NCBI RefSeq assembly: GCF_003014485.1
Contig: NZ_PYGA01000006.1
Span: 1 to 64,000 of the forward strand
Direction of reading: 5' to 3'
DNA from: Murinocardiopsis flavida
Lineage (GTDB): Bacteria; Actinomycetota; Actinomycetes; Streptosporangiales; Streptosporangiaceae
Length of the DNA: 64,000 nucleotides
Below the pieces are notes generated by a model that had not been told where the DNA came from, did no database searches, and saw only the letters and a program-made list of their open reading frames with translations. This document shows, in pieces, positions 42,698 through 51,452 of the stretch; position 1 is the first letter of the stretch, and the number at the start of each line of letters is the position of its first letter. The translations under genes were made by a program, and so were the position numbers.

Positions 42698-43810
42698 GTG
42701 CAGCGCTCGACCTACCGGAGCCTGTCCGCTGCGGCGCTGGCCGGAGCCCTGGCCCTGACCGCGGGGTGCGGCAGCGACGACGCGGTGCGCGGCCACGACG
42801 CCGTCCCCGTCCCGCCCGACCTCGAATGCGTCGGCGGCAACGTGTCCGGCTCCGGGTCCAGCGCGCAGGAGAACGCGATGCAGACCTGGATCGCCGGGTA
42901 CCAGACCGCGTGCACCGACTCCCAGGTGTTCTACGACGCGATCGGCTCAGGGGGCGGCCGCAGCCAGTTCATCGACGGCGCGGTGGCGTTCGCGGGGTCC
43001 GACGCCGCGCTGGACCCCGATGAGCTCAAGGACGCCCGGCCGCGCTGCACGGGGTCGGACGCGATCAACATCCCCGGCTACGTGGTGCCCATCGAGGTGG
43101 TGTTCCATCTCAAGGGCGTCGACTCGCTGAACATGGCACCCGACACGATCGCCAAGGTGTTCAACGGCGACATCGAGAAGTGGAACGACCCGGCGATCGC
43201 CGAGGACAACCCGGACGCCGAACTGCCCGACCAGCGCATCGCGCCCGTGTCGCGCTCGGACGAGTCGGGCACCACCGAGAACTTCACCGACTACCTCGCC
43301 ACAGCGGCGGGCGACTCCTGGCCGCACGAACCGGAAGGGCAGTGGCCGGTCCCGCCGGCGGAGTCGGCCCAGGGCAACAGCGGTGTCGCCCAGGCGGTCG
43401 AGACCGGGTCCGGGACGATCGGCTACGTTGAGTCCTCCCACGTGGGGTCGATGTCCACGGTCAAGGTGGGCGTGGGCGACAAGTTCGTGGGGGCGTCCCC
43501 CGAAGCCGCGGCGGCGGTCGTCGCCGGATCCCCCGAGCGCAAGGGCAACACCGAGCACGACCACGCGCTGGAGCTCGACTACGGCACGGCCGAGAAGGGC
43601 GCCTACCCCATCGTGCTGATCAGCTACGAGGTGGCCTGCCTGGAGTACGCCGACACCGCCGAGGCGCGGAGCGTGAAGGGCTTCCTGCGCTACGTGCTCA
43701 GCGACGAAGGGCAGCAGGCCGCGTCGGACGAGACCGGGTCGGCGCCGCTGGCGAAGGAGTTCCGCGCGACACTGCTGCGCTCGGTCGAGGCGATCGGCGC
43801 GGCCAAGTAG
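42698..43810 (+). CDS. pstS: Phosphate ABC transporter substrate-binding lipoprotein PstS
   Basis: A 370-residue lipoprotein. The signal LSAAALAGALALTAGCGSDD has a lipobox. The mature part shows the PstS phosphate-site segments VSGSGSSAQENAMQTWIAGY, DAIGSGGGRSQFIDGAVAFA and ISRSDESGTTENFTDYLATA-like (the sequence has VSRSDESGTTENFTDYL), and ends RSVKGFLRYVLSDEGQQAAS. The GTG start has AAGGAGGAG upstream. Usually pstC, pstA and pstB follow; here the gene is followed by tandem repeats and a non-coding kilobase, so this copy is an orphan. Confidence 0.92.
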   Translation: MQRSTYRSLSAAALAGALALTAGCGSDDAVRGHDAVPVPPDLECVGGNVSGSGSSAQENAMQTWIAGYQTACTDSQVFYDAIGSGGGRSQFIDGAVAFAGSDAALDPDELKDARPRCTGSDAINIPGYVVPIEVVFHLKGVDSLNMAPDTIAKVFNGDIEKWNDPAIAEDNPDAELPDQRIAPVSRSDESGTTENFTDYLATAAGDSWPHEPEGQWPVPPAESAQGNSGVAQAVETGSGTIGYVESSHVGSMSTVKVGVGDKFVGASPEAAAAVVAGSPERKGNTEHDHALELDYGTAEKGAYPIVLISYEVACLEYADTAEARSVKGFLRYVLSDEGQQAASDETGSAPLAKEFRATLLRSVEAIGAAK

Positions 43811-44822
43811 CGCCGCACGTCCCGCCGTCAGCGGGGCGGAGGACCGGCGGGGCGACGGGGCGACGGGGCGACGGGGCGACGGGGCGACGGGGCGACGGGG
43901 CGACGGGAAGTGTCAGGTCGGACACGTTTTCCAGCATCGCCCCTGCAATTAACCACCGTGTGTGACATTCTCATTACATCCCGGGTCCCGGCCTACCCCT
44001 CCCCTCGGCCGCTGTCTTCCCTCACCGGCCGCATTGGCGGGCCGGGCCCGGGACTATCCGTGGCATGCGCGGCGGCGCCGCACCGGCCCGCGACGGTGCC
44101 GGCCCCGCCCCTCGCTGCCCGGCCTCTCCTCTGCTCCGCGCGGAGCACCCCGGCAGGGACGCGCCGCGTCCCGGGCAACGCGAATCCGGCTGTTCCTGCC
44201 CTTCTGGGACGCTGCCGGCGCCCGCGCATTCCGAATCCCCTGCGACTTCGCGCAGGCCGCTCCCCCATGAATTGCCCCTGGGAATTCTCCCAGGAATGAA
44301 AACCGCACGCTTTTCGACACACCCCGCGTGCGGACGCGGAATTCCGCTTTCGATCATCGGCGGCGCACCCGCGTGACACTCCGCCGGCGGCGGCACCTCT
44401 GCCCGACCTCACCAGAGGAAATGAGCGCGACGCCGAAAAAATCACGCCTCCCCGATCAAGATCGCCAAAATGTCCGCTTCTGGCCATCCCTGGGTCTTGC
44501 AATCGCTGCAAATTAACGAGACGCGACATCGTGAACACCTCACGCGGCGACATCCACGTCGCGTTTCACCTCCGAGCAGTGATCAACAATGACATTGCGT
44601 GACGCCCCATCGAGCGCCCGCCGTCGCCGACATGAATTGATCCAGAAATTCAGGCCTATTCCGAATCGGCCCGATGGATTATCGTCTGGAACTGCTCGCT
44701 GGGAATCCAGTGGAGCCCGGAGCAGGACCCTCCCCATAAAGGAATCTCCCTGCCCGAAATCGCGCGTGCACAACCGTGTTCACGCGTTCCCCCTTCTCAT
44801 TCGCCCGAAGAAAGGGACGGCA
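43811..44822. other. Non-coding kilobase between pstS and the protease gene
   Basis: No convincing gene was found here. It begins with the octamer repeat block. A hairpin lies at 44277-44294 (CCTGGGA/TCCCAGG around ATTC). The second half (about 44280-44820) is clearly richer in A+T than the rest of the window, with adenine runs such as GCCGAAAAAATC, and probably contains the promoter and leader of the secreted protease gene. Open frames in this space have unlikely composition. Confidence 0.6.
43849..43904. repeat. Seven exact tandem copies of GGGGCGAC
   Basis: The octamer GGGGCGAC is repeated seven times without change and followed by GGG. It starts 39 bases after the pstS stop. Such perfect short arrays are prone to slippage. 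Confidence 0.95.
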
Positions 44823-45944
44823 ATGAGTAGATCCCCTATTTCCCGTGCGCTCGGCGGAACGCTGATCGCCCTCGGCCTGGTCGTCGCCACCGCTCCGATG
44901 GCCGCCACCGCGAACGCCGACTCCGAGAAGCCCACCACTGCGCAACTGCCCGCCATGCAGCGCGACCTCGGATTGACCAAGGCCGAGGCGACCGACCTGC
45001 TCGACCTCCAGGAGCAAGCCCGCGCCACTGAGCGGACCCTCGCCAAGCGCCTCGGCTCGGACTTCGGCGGCGCCGTGTTCGACATCGACAGCGGTGCCCT
45101 CACCGTCTCCGTCACCGACGCCGGGTCCGTCCCCGCGGTCGAGGACGCCGGGGCCGAGGCCCGTGTCGTCGACAACGGCGAAGCCGCCCTCGACGCCATC
45201 GTGGCCGACCTGAACAAGGTCAAGGCCGCGGAGCGCGTGACCGGCTGGCACACCGACCTCGCCAAGGACACCGTGGTCGTCACCGTGCTCAAGGGCGCGA
45301 CCAAGAGCGCCGAGGCAATGGTCGCCAAAGCGGGCGTCGACGCGAGCGACGTGACGATCAAGGAGACCACGAAGGCCCCGGTCACCTACGCCGACATCGT
45401 CGGCGGCAACGCCTACTACATCGGCAGCGGCCGGTGCTCCGTGGGCTTCAGCGTCACCGGCGGATTCGTGACCGCCGGGCACTGCGGCGCCACCGGGGCG
45501 CGCACGACCAGCCCCACCGGGACCGTCGCGGCGTCGCACTTCCCCAACACCGACATGGCGTGGGTGCGCACCACCTCCGCCGACACGCCCACCCCCTACG
45601 TCAACAACTACAGCGGCGGGCGCGTCGCGGTGCGCGGCTCCAGCGAGGCCGGCAACGGCTCGTCCATCTGCCGCTCCGGTTCCACCACCGGGTGGCGCTG
45701 CGGCACCGTCGTCTCCAAGAACCAGACCGTGAACTACGGCGGCGGCCAGATCGTCTACGGCCTGACGCGCACCACCGCGTGCGCCGACCGGGGCGACTCC
45801 GGCGGGTCCTGGATCACCGGCGACCAGGCGCAGGGCGTCACCTCCGGCGGCCGACTCGGATGCAGCGGCGGCCAGGGTGAGACCTACTTCCAGCCGCTCA
45901 ACCCGATCCTGTCGCGCTACAGCCTGACACTGCGCACCGTCTGA
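44823..45944 (+). CDS. Secreted alpha-lytic/streptogrisin-type serine protease (S1E) with prodomain
   Basis: A 373-residue preproprotein. The signal peptide (RALGGTLIALGLVVATAPMA then ATANA) is followed by a prodomain of about 140 residues with LPAMQRDLGLTKAEATDLLD and TVVVTVLKGATKSAEAMVAK. The mature enzyme begins near ADIVGGNAYYIGSGRCSVGF. The catalytic triad is His in GGFVTAGHCGATG (about 220), Asp in FPNTDMAWVRTT (about 244) and Ser in ADRGDSGGSWITG (about 326). Paired Cys residues suit disulfides. The ATG is preceded by AAAGGGA. It is secreted to digest external protein. Confidence 0.93.
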   Translation: MSRSPISRALGGTLIALGLVVATAPMAATANADSEKPTTAQLPAMQRDLGLTKAEATDLLDLQEQARATERTLAKRLGSDFGGAVFDIDSGALTVSVTDAGSVPAVEDAGAEARVVDNGEAALDAIVADLNKVKAAERVTGWHTDLAKDTVVVTVLKGATKSAEAMVAKAGVDASDVTIKETTKAPVTYADIVGGNAYYIGSGRCSVGFSVTGGFVTAGHCGATGARTTSPTGTVAASHFPNTDMAWVRTTSADTPTPYVNNYSGGRVAVRGSSEAGNGSSICRSGSTTGWRCGTVVSKNQTVNYGGGQIVYGLTRTTACADRGDSGGSWITGDQAQGVTSGGRLGCSGGQGETYFQPLNPILSRYSLTLRTV

Positions 45945-46044
45945 TCCCGCGCACCGTCTCCGACCCCGCGCACGGCGCTGACCCGCACCGCGCCGGCACG
46001 GGTGGGCGGGCGGGACCGGCAGGACCGGTCCCGCCCGCCGCACG

Positions 46045-47370
46045 TCAGTCGCCGGGCCGGCAGCCCTGGGAGCCGCGGGCCGGGGCGGCGTAGTGGTCCT
46101 CCGTCACCTGCCTGATCGCCTCGGCGGCGTTGGTGCGCAGGGAGTTCGCGCTGAAGAACACGTCGCCGTCGACCTGGGGGTGATCCCGGTTGAAGGTGAG
46201 GTGGCCGCTCAGCTCGCCGGGGTCGCTCCACGCCCCCGCGTTGCCGACCTTGTAGGCGGCCTGCCCGATGTAGAGCTCCACATCGGTGTCCTCGACCACG
46301 CCGGCCCACCAGGGCACCAGCGCGGCGTAGTCGGCCGCCGGGTGGCCGATCTCCCAATAGACCTGGGGGTTGATGTAGTCGACCCACCCCTCCTTCACCC
46401 AGGTGCGGGAGTCGGCGTAGATCCCGTCGTAGGACTCGAAGCCGCTGGTGTCGGAGCCGTCGGGGTCGCTGGCGGCATTGCGCCAGATGCCGAACGGGCT
46501 GATGCCGAAGTCGACGTCGGGCTTTGCCTCGTGGATCCGCTCGCCCATTTCCTCGACCAGCAGGTTGACGTTGTCGCGCCGCCAGTCGCCGATGTCGTCG
46601 AAATCGCCGCCGAACTCGGCGAAGGTGTCCTCGTCGGGGACCACCTGGCCCTCCACCGGGTAGGGGTAGAAGTAGTCGTCGAAATGGACGCCGTCCATGT
46701 CGTAGTTCTCGACCGCGTCCATCATCGCGTCCTGGACGAAGCTCCGGACCTCGGGAATCCCCGGGTTGTAGTAGAGCTTCCCGCCGTAGGCGAACACCCA
46801 GTCGGGGTTGCGGCGCGCGGGGTGGTCCTCGACCAGCCGCCCGGGGTCGGTGTGCATCGCGACCCGGTAGAGGTTGAACCAGCCGTGGAACTCCAGGCCG
46901 CGCTTGTGCGCCTCGGCGACGGCGAACTCCAGAGGGTCGTAGCCGGGGTCGGTGCCCTGAGTGCCGGTGAGCCATTCGGACCACGGCTCGTGCTCGGACG
47001 GCCAGAACGCGTCGGCGGTGGGGCGGATCTGGACGAACACCGCGTTGAGGCCGTAGCCGACCGCCTCGTCGTACAGGGTCTGCAACTCCCGCTTCTGGGC
47101 CGCGGGGGTAAGCCCCGGTTCGCTGGGCCAGTCGATGTTCTGGACGCTGGAGATCCAGGTCGCCCGCATGGCGGTGGTGTCGCTCGCGCCGGGGTTCGGG
47201 CAGGGCTTGGGGTCGGGTGCCGCGTCGGCCGGGGCCGCGAGGATGGTCCCGACGAGCAGCGCGGCGGCACCGACGGCAGCGGTACGCAGCAGCGCGAAGG
47301 TGTCGCGCGCCGGACGGGCGCGGCGGGCGGCGGCCGGAGGGCCGTGGGGGTCGGGGTGGGTGCTGCTCAA
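46045..47370 (-). CDS. Secreted glycoside-hydrolase-like protein (GHL10/DUF187)
   Basis: A 441-residue secreted protein. The signal peptide includes LLRTAAVGAAALLVGTILAA then PADAAP. The GHL10 barrel has MRATWISSVQNIDWPSEPGL, GLNAVFVQIRPTADAFWPSE, GLEFHGWFNLYRVAMH and the acidic motif NYDMDGVHFDDYFYPYP. Also present are DFGISPFGIWRNAASDPDGS and VDYINPQVYWEIG. Relatives such as E. coli DigH cut denuded peptidoglycan glycan strands, so a cell-wall role is plausible. The TTG start has GGGAGG eight bases upstream. The gene is convergent with the protease gene. Confidence 0.88.
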   Translation of the reverse strand: MSSTHPDPHGPPAAARRARPARDTFALLRTAAVGAAALLVGTILAAPADAAPDPKPCPNPGASDTTAMRATWISSVQNIDWPSEPGLTPAAQKRELQTLYDEAVGYGLNAVFVQIRPTADAFWPSEHEPWSEWLTGTQGTDPGYDPLEFAVAEAHKRGLEFHGWFNLYRVAMHTDPGRLVEDHPARRNPDWVFAYGGKLYYNPGIPEVRSFVQDAMMDAVENYDMDGVHFDDYFYPYPVEGQVVPDEDTFAEFGGDFDDIGDWRRDNVNLLVEEMGERIHEAKPDVDFGISPFGIWRNAASDPDGSDTSGFESYDGIYADSRTWVKEGWVDYINPQVYWEIGHPAADYAALVPWWAGVVEDTDVELYIGQAAYKVGNAGAWSDPGELSGHLTFNRDHPQVDGDVFFSANSLRTNAAEAIRQVTEDHYAAPARGSQGCRPGD

Positions 47371-47624
47371 CGGATACGCCTCCCAAGTAACGGGGCCAGG
47401 AAGGTGATGAGGGGGAACGTGAGCCTCGTTAGAAGGAAATTTTCACAGAATCACCCGTGAATGCAATATCCCTTCGGGAAAGGTTCCGCATACCGCCGGA
47501 ACACGGTGCGGTCAAGGAATTCCCTCCGACAGCGGGTTGGCTGCCGCCGCGGCTGCGAAGCACCCGGCGGCACGAAACACCACGCTGGAGATTTCCCGCC
47601 GGTCCTGAACCACCGAAACCCGGC

Positions 47625-47639
47625 CCCAGGTGACCTGGG
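47625..47639. promoter_or_regulatory. Palindrome in the spacer upstream of the GHL10 gene
   Basis: CCCAGGTGACCTGGG is a perfect 15-base inverted repeat in the 338-base gap between the glycosyltransferase stop and the GHL10 start. It may be an operator or part of a terminator. The A+T-richer segment at 47400-47475 is the likely GHL10 promoter. No gene was seen in the gap. Confidence 0.4.
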
Positions 47640-47708
47640 TGGATGGGGCTGGGTGGGATGGCTGGCGGGGGCGCGGAGGTCAGGTTCGCGGGTGGCGGTC
47701 GTGCGCCG

Positions 47709-49451
47709 TCAGCGCCGCAGGAGCCGTGCGAGGGGGCGCAGCACGAAGCGCAGCGGGGCGAATAGGAGGGCGAGGACGGTGCCGCGGCGGGTCCGCGGCG
47801 TGCGCCGCACGGCCGGCGTGCTGCCCGTCCGCCCTCTCGGCGCCCTTCGCGGGCTCGACCCCGTGCGCACCCGGGGAACGGGGCGTCCCGGCTCGGGCGG
47901 CGGCCACGGCGCGGTCTGCAACTCCTCCGCCGACATCGACCGCAGGTCCACCAGGTCCTCCTCTGCCGCGCGCAGCCGGTAGGTCCCGTGCAACCGCCCC
48001 ACCAGCGCGGCGATGTCCTCACCGGGCTCGGCCGCGCGCAGTGCGCGCGCCAGTGCGCGGGTCCGCCACAACCGCAGCCCGCCCGGGGCGTCGTCGTCCC
48101 CCCGTTCCGGGGTGAGCTCGGTGAGCCCCGCCTTGGCGCGCTCGGCGCGGGCCGCCAGCCGGGCGACCGTGTCGGTGCCGACACCGCGCAGCACCGGGAC
48201 CTCCAGCAGGTAGGGCGAGGGGAACCCGGTCCGGGGCCGGACGGTCTCGAATCCGACCCGCGCGTCGGCCAGGTACCCGGCCTGGATGAGCCGGAGTTCC
48301 AACCACGAGTCGTCCTCGGTGCCGCTCGCCGCGCAGCCGTCCCAGTCGCCGACGAGGGTGACGGCGAGGTCGCGCTCGGCGCCGGTGAGGAGGCGGTCCA
48401 CGCAGGCGCGGACCGTCTCGAAGCGCGCCCCCGCGACGTCCACCACCGCCTGGACCAGGGGGACCCGCCACATCCTGTGCGGGGTGCGCTCGCGGTAGGT
48501 GCGCGGATGGGGCATCGGCGCGGTCAGGACGGTGCTGCGGAACCGGTCGGAGGGGATGCGGGTGCGCGCGGGGGTGGCGTCGCCGACGTGCCAGCCCTGG
48601 GCCTGCCGCTCGGGCACGAACACCCCGCCGGCCTGCCACAGCCGGTACCCGAACTCGGTGTCTTGGCCGAGGTCGAGGGCCGGGTTCACGCCGCCCACCG
48701 CCTCGTACAGGCTGCGGCGCACGGCGGCGCTGGATCCCACGTACGCCTGGAAGCCCAGGTGGTCGGCTGCCTTGAGGTCCTCGCTGCGGGTGAGGACGCG
48801 CTCGACCCACTCGTGCCCGGGCGCGTCGGCGAAGGTCGTGCCGAGCCGGCCGGAGCGGGCGAGGACGGCGAGCTCGGCGGGGTCTTCGGGGCCGCGCCGC
48901 GCGAAGCGCACCCGTCCGAGGCTCACGCAGTCGGGGTGGACGTGCTGCCAGCGGGCGTGAGCCTCGATGTGGTGCCGGTCGGTGACCATGTCGGAGTCGA
49001 GCCAGCAGATGATGTCGCCGGAGGTGATGTGCGCGCCGTAGGCGCGCGCGTGGCCGGTGCCGCGGCCGCCGTCGGGGGCCCGTTCGATCCGGCAGCGCCG
49101 GGGGCGCAGCGTGGGCAGCCGCAGCGCGGGGGCGGAGTGGTCGTCGACCACCACGACGTCGAGGAGTTCCGCGGGGTAGGTCTGCTCGGCGAGTGCCGCG
49201 AGGGCGAGGTCCAAGGCGTGCTGCCCGCCGCGCGCGGCGATGATGACGCTGACGGTCAGGTCGGGTTCCCAGCGGCCCAGCTCGGGCGGTGTCAGCGCGC
49301 TGTAGTCGTTGCGGTAGATCCGGGTGTCGGCCCGTCGCGCGGGCACTGGTGGGACGACGTGCGAGACACCGTCGGCAAGTGACCCTGTGTACTCAAAAGA
49401 TTGCACAGAGTTACTATAGCCAGGGTTTGTCGATTTGACGTCCGAATCCAC
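47709..49451 (-). CDS. Family 2 glycosyltransferase (GT-A)
   Basis: A 580-residue cytoplasmic glycosyltransferase. The GT-A domain (about 60-300) shows DLTVSVIIAARGGQHALDLA, LLDVVVVDDHSAPALRLP and the metal-binding DIICWLDSDMVTDRHHIEAH. An acceptor-region motif GVNPALDLGQDTEFGYRLWQ follows. A long C-terminal helical region ends in a basic amphipathic stretch (LLFAPLRFVLRPLARLLRR) that may touch the membrane. Relatives act on surface polysaccharide or teichoic-acid-like polymers. No other polymer genes lie nearby. The start is uncertain by a few codons. Confidence 0.85.
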   Translation of the reverse strand: MDSDVKSTNPGYSNSVQSFEYTGSLADGVSHVVPPVPARRADTRIYRNDYSALTPPELGRWEPDLTVSVIIAARGGQHALDLALAALAEQTYPAELLDVVVVDDHSAPALRLPTLRPRRCRIERAPDGGRGTGHARAYGAHITSGDIICWLDSDMVTDRHHIEAHARWQHVHPDCVSLGRVRFARRGPEDPAELAVLARSGRLGTTFADAPGHEWVERVLTRSEDLKAADHLGFQAYVGSSAAVRRSLYEAVGGVNPALDLGQDTEFGYRLWQAGGVFVPERQAQGWHVGDATPARTRIPSDRFRSTVLTAPMPHPRTYRERTPHRMWRVPLVQAVVDVAGARFETVRACVDRLLTGAERDLAVTLVGDWDGCAASGTEDDSWLELRLIQAGYLADARVGFETVRPRTGFPSPYLLEVPVLRGVGTDTVARLAARAERAKAGLTELTPERGDDDAPGGLRLWRTRALARALRAAEPGEDIAALVGRLHGTYRLRAAEEDLVDLRSMSAEELQTAPWPPPEPGRPVPRVRTGSSPRRAPRGRTGSTPAVRRTPRTRRGTVLALLFAPLRFVLRPLARLLRR

Positions 49452-49495
49452 GGCTCATATGGGGTGTCGCGGTACAGGGACCCGCCATCTGTCGC

Positions 49496-49603
49496 TCAAC
49501 CCCTGCGGCGCTTGAAGAACAGCCGGATGTCATCGACGAGCACGATGACGCTGACCACGATCGCGACGGCGACCGCGACTAGGACCACCCACACCCACTT
49601 CAC
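49496..49603 (-). CDS. 35-residue single-pass membrane peptide
   Basis: A very short gene coding for VKWVWVVLVAVAVAIVVSVI followed by VLVDDIRLFFKRRRG: one hydrophobic helix, an Asp pair and a basic tail that should remain in the cytoplasm. GGGAGG lies properly upstream of the GTG. Such small hydrophobic proteins ending in RLFFKRR-like tails recur in actinomycete genomes. The function is unknown. The longer open frame upstream is an Arg-rich artefact of a DNA repeat. Confidence 0.7.
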   Translation of the reverse strand: MKWVWVVLVAVAVAIVVSVIVLVDDIRLFFKRRRG

Positions 49604-49685
49604 CGCGACCACCTCCCGGACCCGCACACTGCCCGCCCCGCACCGACTCAACCGAGAGCGGCCCCGGCCCCGTACAAGCGCAATT

Positions 49686-49830
49686 GGCGCGCGAACCCGC
49701 ACGCAGAAGTGCACTCGAACCCGCACGCGGCCCGGTGTGCGGAACTGCGTGCGGAGCTGGGTGCGAACCCGCACGTGGACCTGCGTACGGAACTGCACGT
49801 GGAACTGCGTGCGGAAGCGATGCGCGGCGC
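49686..49830. repeat. Degenerate GTGCGGAACTGC-type tandem repeat
   Basis: Imperfect 12-18 base units such as GTGCGGAACTGC, GTGCGAACCCGCACG and GTACGGAACTGCACG run between the small membrane gene and the Rv3235-family gene. They generate Arg/Val/Thr-rich open frames with no protein character. Confidence 0.65.
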
Positions 49831-49857
49831 CCGCAAGGCAGTGGTCACCGGCAGTAC

Positions 49858-50280
49858 TCAGTGCCGCACGTCGGTCTCCAGGTGCGTGCAGAGCGGGACC
49901 ACACCACCGAAGGAGACCCGCAGCGCCAGCGCCCGGCAGCGTCCGCCGCAGTCGACCACCGCGCCGACCTCACTCACCCCCGGCTCAGGGCAGCCGAGGA
50001 CGATGCGGACCTGCGGGCTCGCCGCCGAGTGGTACACCCCCGCCCGCCGCACGAGGGCCGCATACGCGCGGGGACTCATGAACTCGCGCAACTGCGCCGG
50101 ATCGCGCTGCCCGACCAGTACTTCTGCGACGAGCTGCGTGAGCCGCTTCAATTGAGCCGCCCGCTCCGACCGGTGCGACCGCACCCGGGCGGGCCGCCCA
50201 CACCCCGCGCGAGAGGGGGAGGACGGATCGTGAACGTGCGGCGAGGACGGGTCATGAACGTGGGGCGAGGCGGCGGGCAT
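49858..50280 (-). CDS. Rv3235-family protein
   Basis: A 140-residue protein. The C-terminal part fits the Rv3235 family: RAAQLKRLTQLVAEVLVGQR, DPAQLREFMSPRAYAALVRR, then VRIVLGCPEPGVSEVGAVVD and CGGRCRALALRVSF. The N-terminus has a short duplicated HVHDPSSP unit and is probably disordered. The ATG has GAAGGGA upstream. In mycobacteria and other actinobacteria these genes lie in conserved chromosomal regions. The function is unknown. Here the neighbours do not help. Confidence 0.8.
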   Translation of the reverse strand: MPAASPHVHDPSSPHVHDPSSPSRAGCGRPARVRSHRSERAAQLKRLTQLVAEVLVGQRDPAQLREFMSPRAYAALVRRAGVYHSAASPQVRIVLGCPEPGVSEVGAVVDCGGRCRALALRVSFGGVVPLCTHLETDVRH

Positions 50281-50983
50281 CCGGATGTCCCTTCGGTGGA
50301 CGAGGCGGGACGGATCACCCGCTTACCGGATGAAGGAGGCCGACCGTGCCCGCACCTGCCAGCCGACCACCGGGATTCCCCTCCAGAACCGGAAGCGGCC
50401 ACGCCGACCTGCCGCCCTTCCCGAACCTCGTCTTTCCGCAGCCCGGTAACCACCCGCCCCAATCCCCTAATAGCGACCCACCCGCAACCCACGTGACAAC
50501 CGACGGCCGGGCCTAGCAGACGGACCGACCCCAGTAACCGGCGCGACCCCGCCGAGACCAGACCCCCACACGCCGTCGGTGCCGTTGTTCCCCACCGCGC
50601 ACCCGGCGCGACCCCGCCGAGGCCCAGGCTCCCGCCCGCCGTTGGTGCTGCTTCTAACCACTGACCGCCCGCACGCGGACCGGTAACAAGGCCGCTCAGC
50701 GGACGGACCGACCCGAAAACCGAAAGTCCATCTACGGGTGAGGGAACACTTTTCTCAAGATCAAGAGAAAAGGAGCCCCCTCCCCCGAGTCCGGTCGCTA
50801 TTGGTGCCGTCCTTTTCCACCGGAATCCTGGAATGCAACCGGAGGCACCGGCTATTCCCATTTCGGCTGCGACGTGCGCGATCGGGCGGGTCTTGCAGTG
50901 CTCGATGAGGCGACGTCGGCCCTCGGGGCTCAGGGGGGGCATTGCGATGTCCCATGGTTCTTGTGCTCTGCCTGTGCGCGCTG
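50281..50983. other. Gene-poor spacer with an IS remnant
   Basis: About 700 bases without a recognised intact gene. The left two thirds are rich in ACCCGCACC and CCGACC-like motifs with no clear repeat. The right third holds the transposase remnant described separately, preceded on the minus strand by an A+T-richer patch (50755-50775, TCTCAAGATCAAGAGAAAAG) containing the short inverted repeat TCTCAAGATCAAGAGA. Confidence 0.5.
50839..50942 (-). pseudogene. N-terminal remnant of an IS481-type transposase
   Basis: On the minus strand the start MPPLSPEGRRRLIEHCKTRP then IAHVAAEMGIAG strongly resembles the first helix-turn-helix of IS481-family transposases. After about 32 residues the likeness stops, and the DDE catalytic part is missing. 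Terminal inverted repeats were not found. The remnant marks an old insertion next to the DUF1761 gene. Confidence 0.6.
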
Positions 50984-51403
50984 CTACTCCAGCAACCCGA
51001 TTGGGACCGCCATGCCCAGGAACAGCACGAGCTGATAGGCACTGTTGATCACAGTGAGCTGACCAGGCTTTTGCTCGAAGCCGTTGTGCTGCGCCAGGGT
51101 CGACAGCGAGAAGCCGAGCCACGCCACGAGTCCAACCGCCAGGGCGACCCAGAAGGAGTCGGTGCCGAAGAAGCCGGACGCGATGGAACTGGCGGCTGCG
51201 AGAGCCAGTGCGGTGACGACGATCGACGCCACCAGGACCACGAACGGACCCTTGCCGCCTCTCGCAGAGTCCTCCTTGGTCACCCCGGTCAGCTTCCGCC
51301 AGACGCCGCCGGCCAGCCCCCAGTCGCTGTACCAGACCCAGGCGATCGCCATTCCGACCGCGATCGCGGCCACGACGGCCGGCCAACTGATGCTCAGCTC
51401 CAC
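50984..51403 (-). CDS. DUF1761 membrane protein
   Basis: A 139-residue membrane protein with four hydrophobic segments: WPAVVAAIAVGMAIAWVWYS, GPFVVLVASIVVTALALAAA, SFWVALAVGLVAWLGFSLST and SAYQLVLFLGMAVPIGLLE. The segment SDWGLAGGVWRKLTGVTKED is typical of DUF1761. The GTG start has AGAGGAG upstream, which rules out a longer frame. It faces an HxlR-type regulator gene across only 50 bases with a palindrome, so it is probably the regulated target. Function is unknown. Confidence 0.85.
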   Translation of the reverse strand: MELSISWPAVVAAIAVGMAIAWVWYSDWGLAGGVWRKLTGVTKEDSARGGKGPFVVLVASIVVTALALAAASSIASGFFGTDSFWVALAVGLVAWLGFSLSTLAQHNGFEQKPGQLTVINSAYQLVLFLGMAVPIGLLE

Positions 51404-51435
51404 GGAATCTCCTCTGCTCGACACTCTCTCCGTTT

Positions 51436-51452
51436 GCTTGATATCATCAAGC
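51436..51452. promoter_or_regulatory. Operator between DUF1761 and HxlR-type genes
   Basis: GCTTGAT and ATCAAGC flank a three-base centre (GCTTGATATCATCAAGC), a strong dyad immediately before the HxlR ATG. Binding here would cover the start of the regulator gene and the promoter of the divergent DUF1761 gene. Confidence 0.75.

Noticed and set aside
43993-44553. A 186-codon minus-strand frame in the space before the protease gene
   Set aside because: No family likeness, Arg/Gly-rich translation and no ribosome site; judged chance.
49496-49798. 100-residue version of the small membrane protein
   Set aside because: The first 65 residues are Arg/Val repeats from a DNA minisatellite. The ribosome site supports the 35-residue form.
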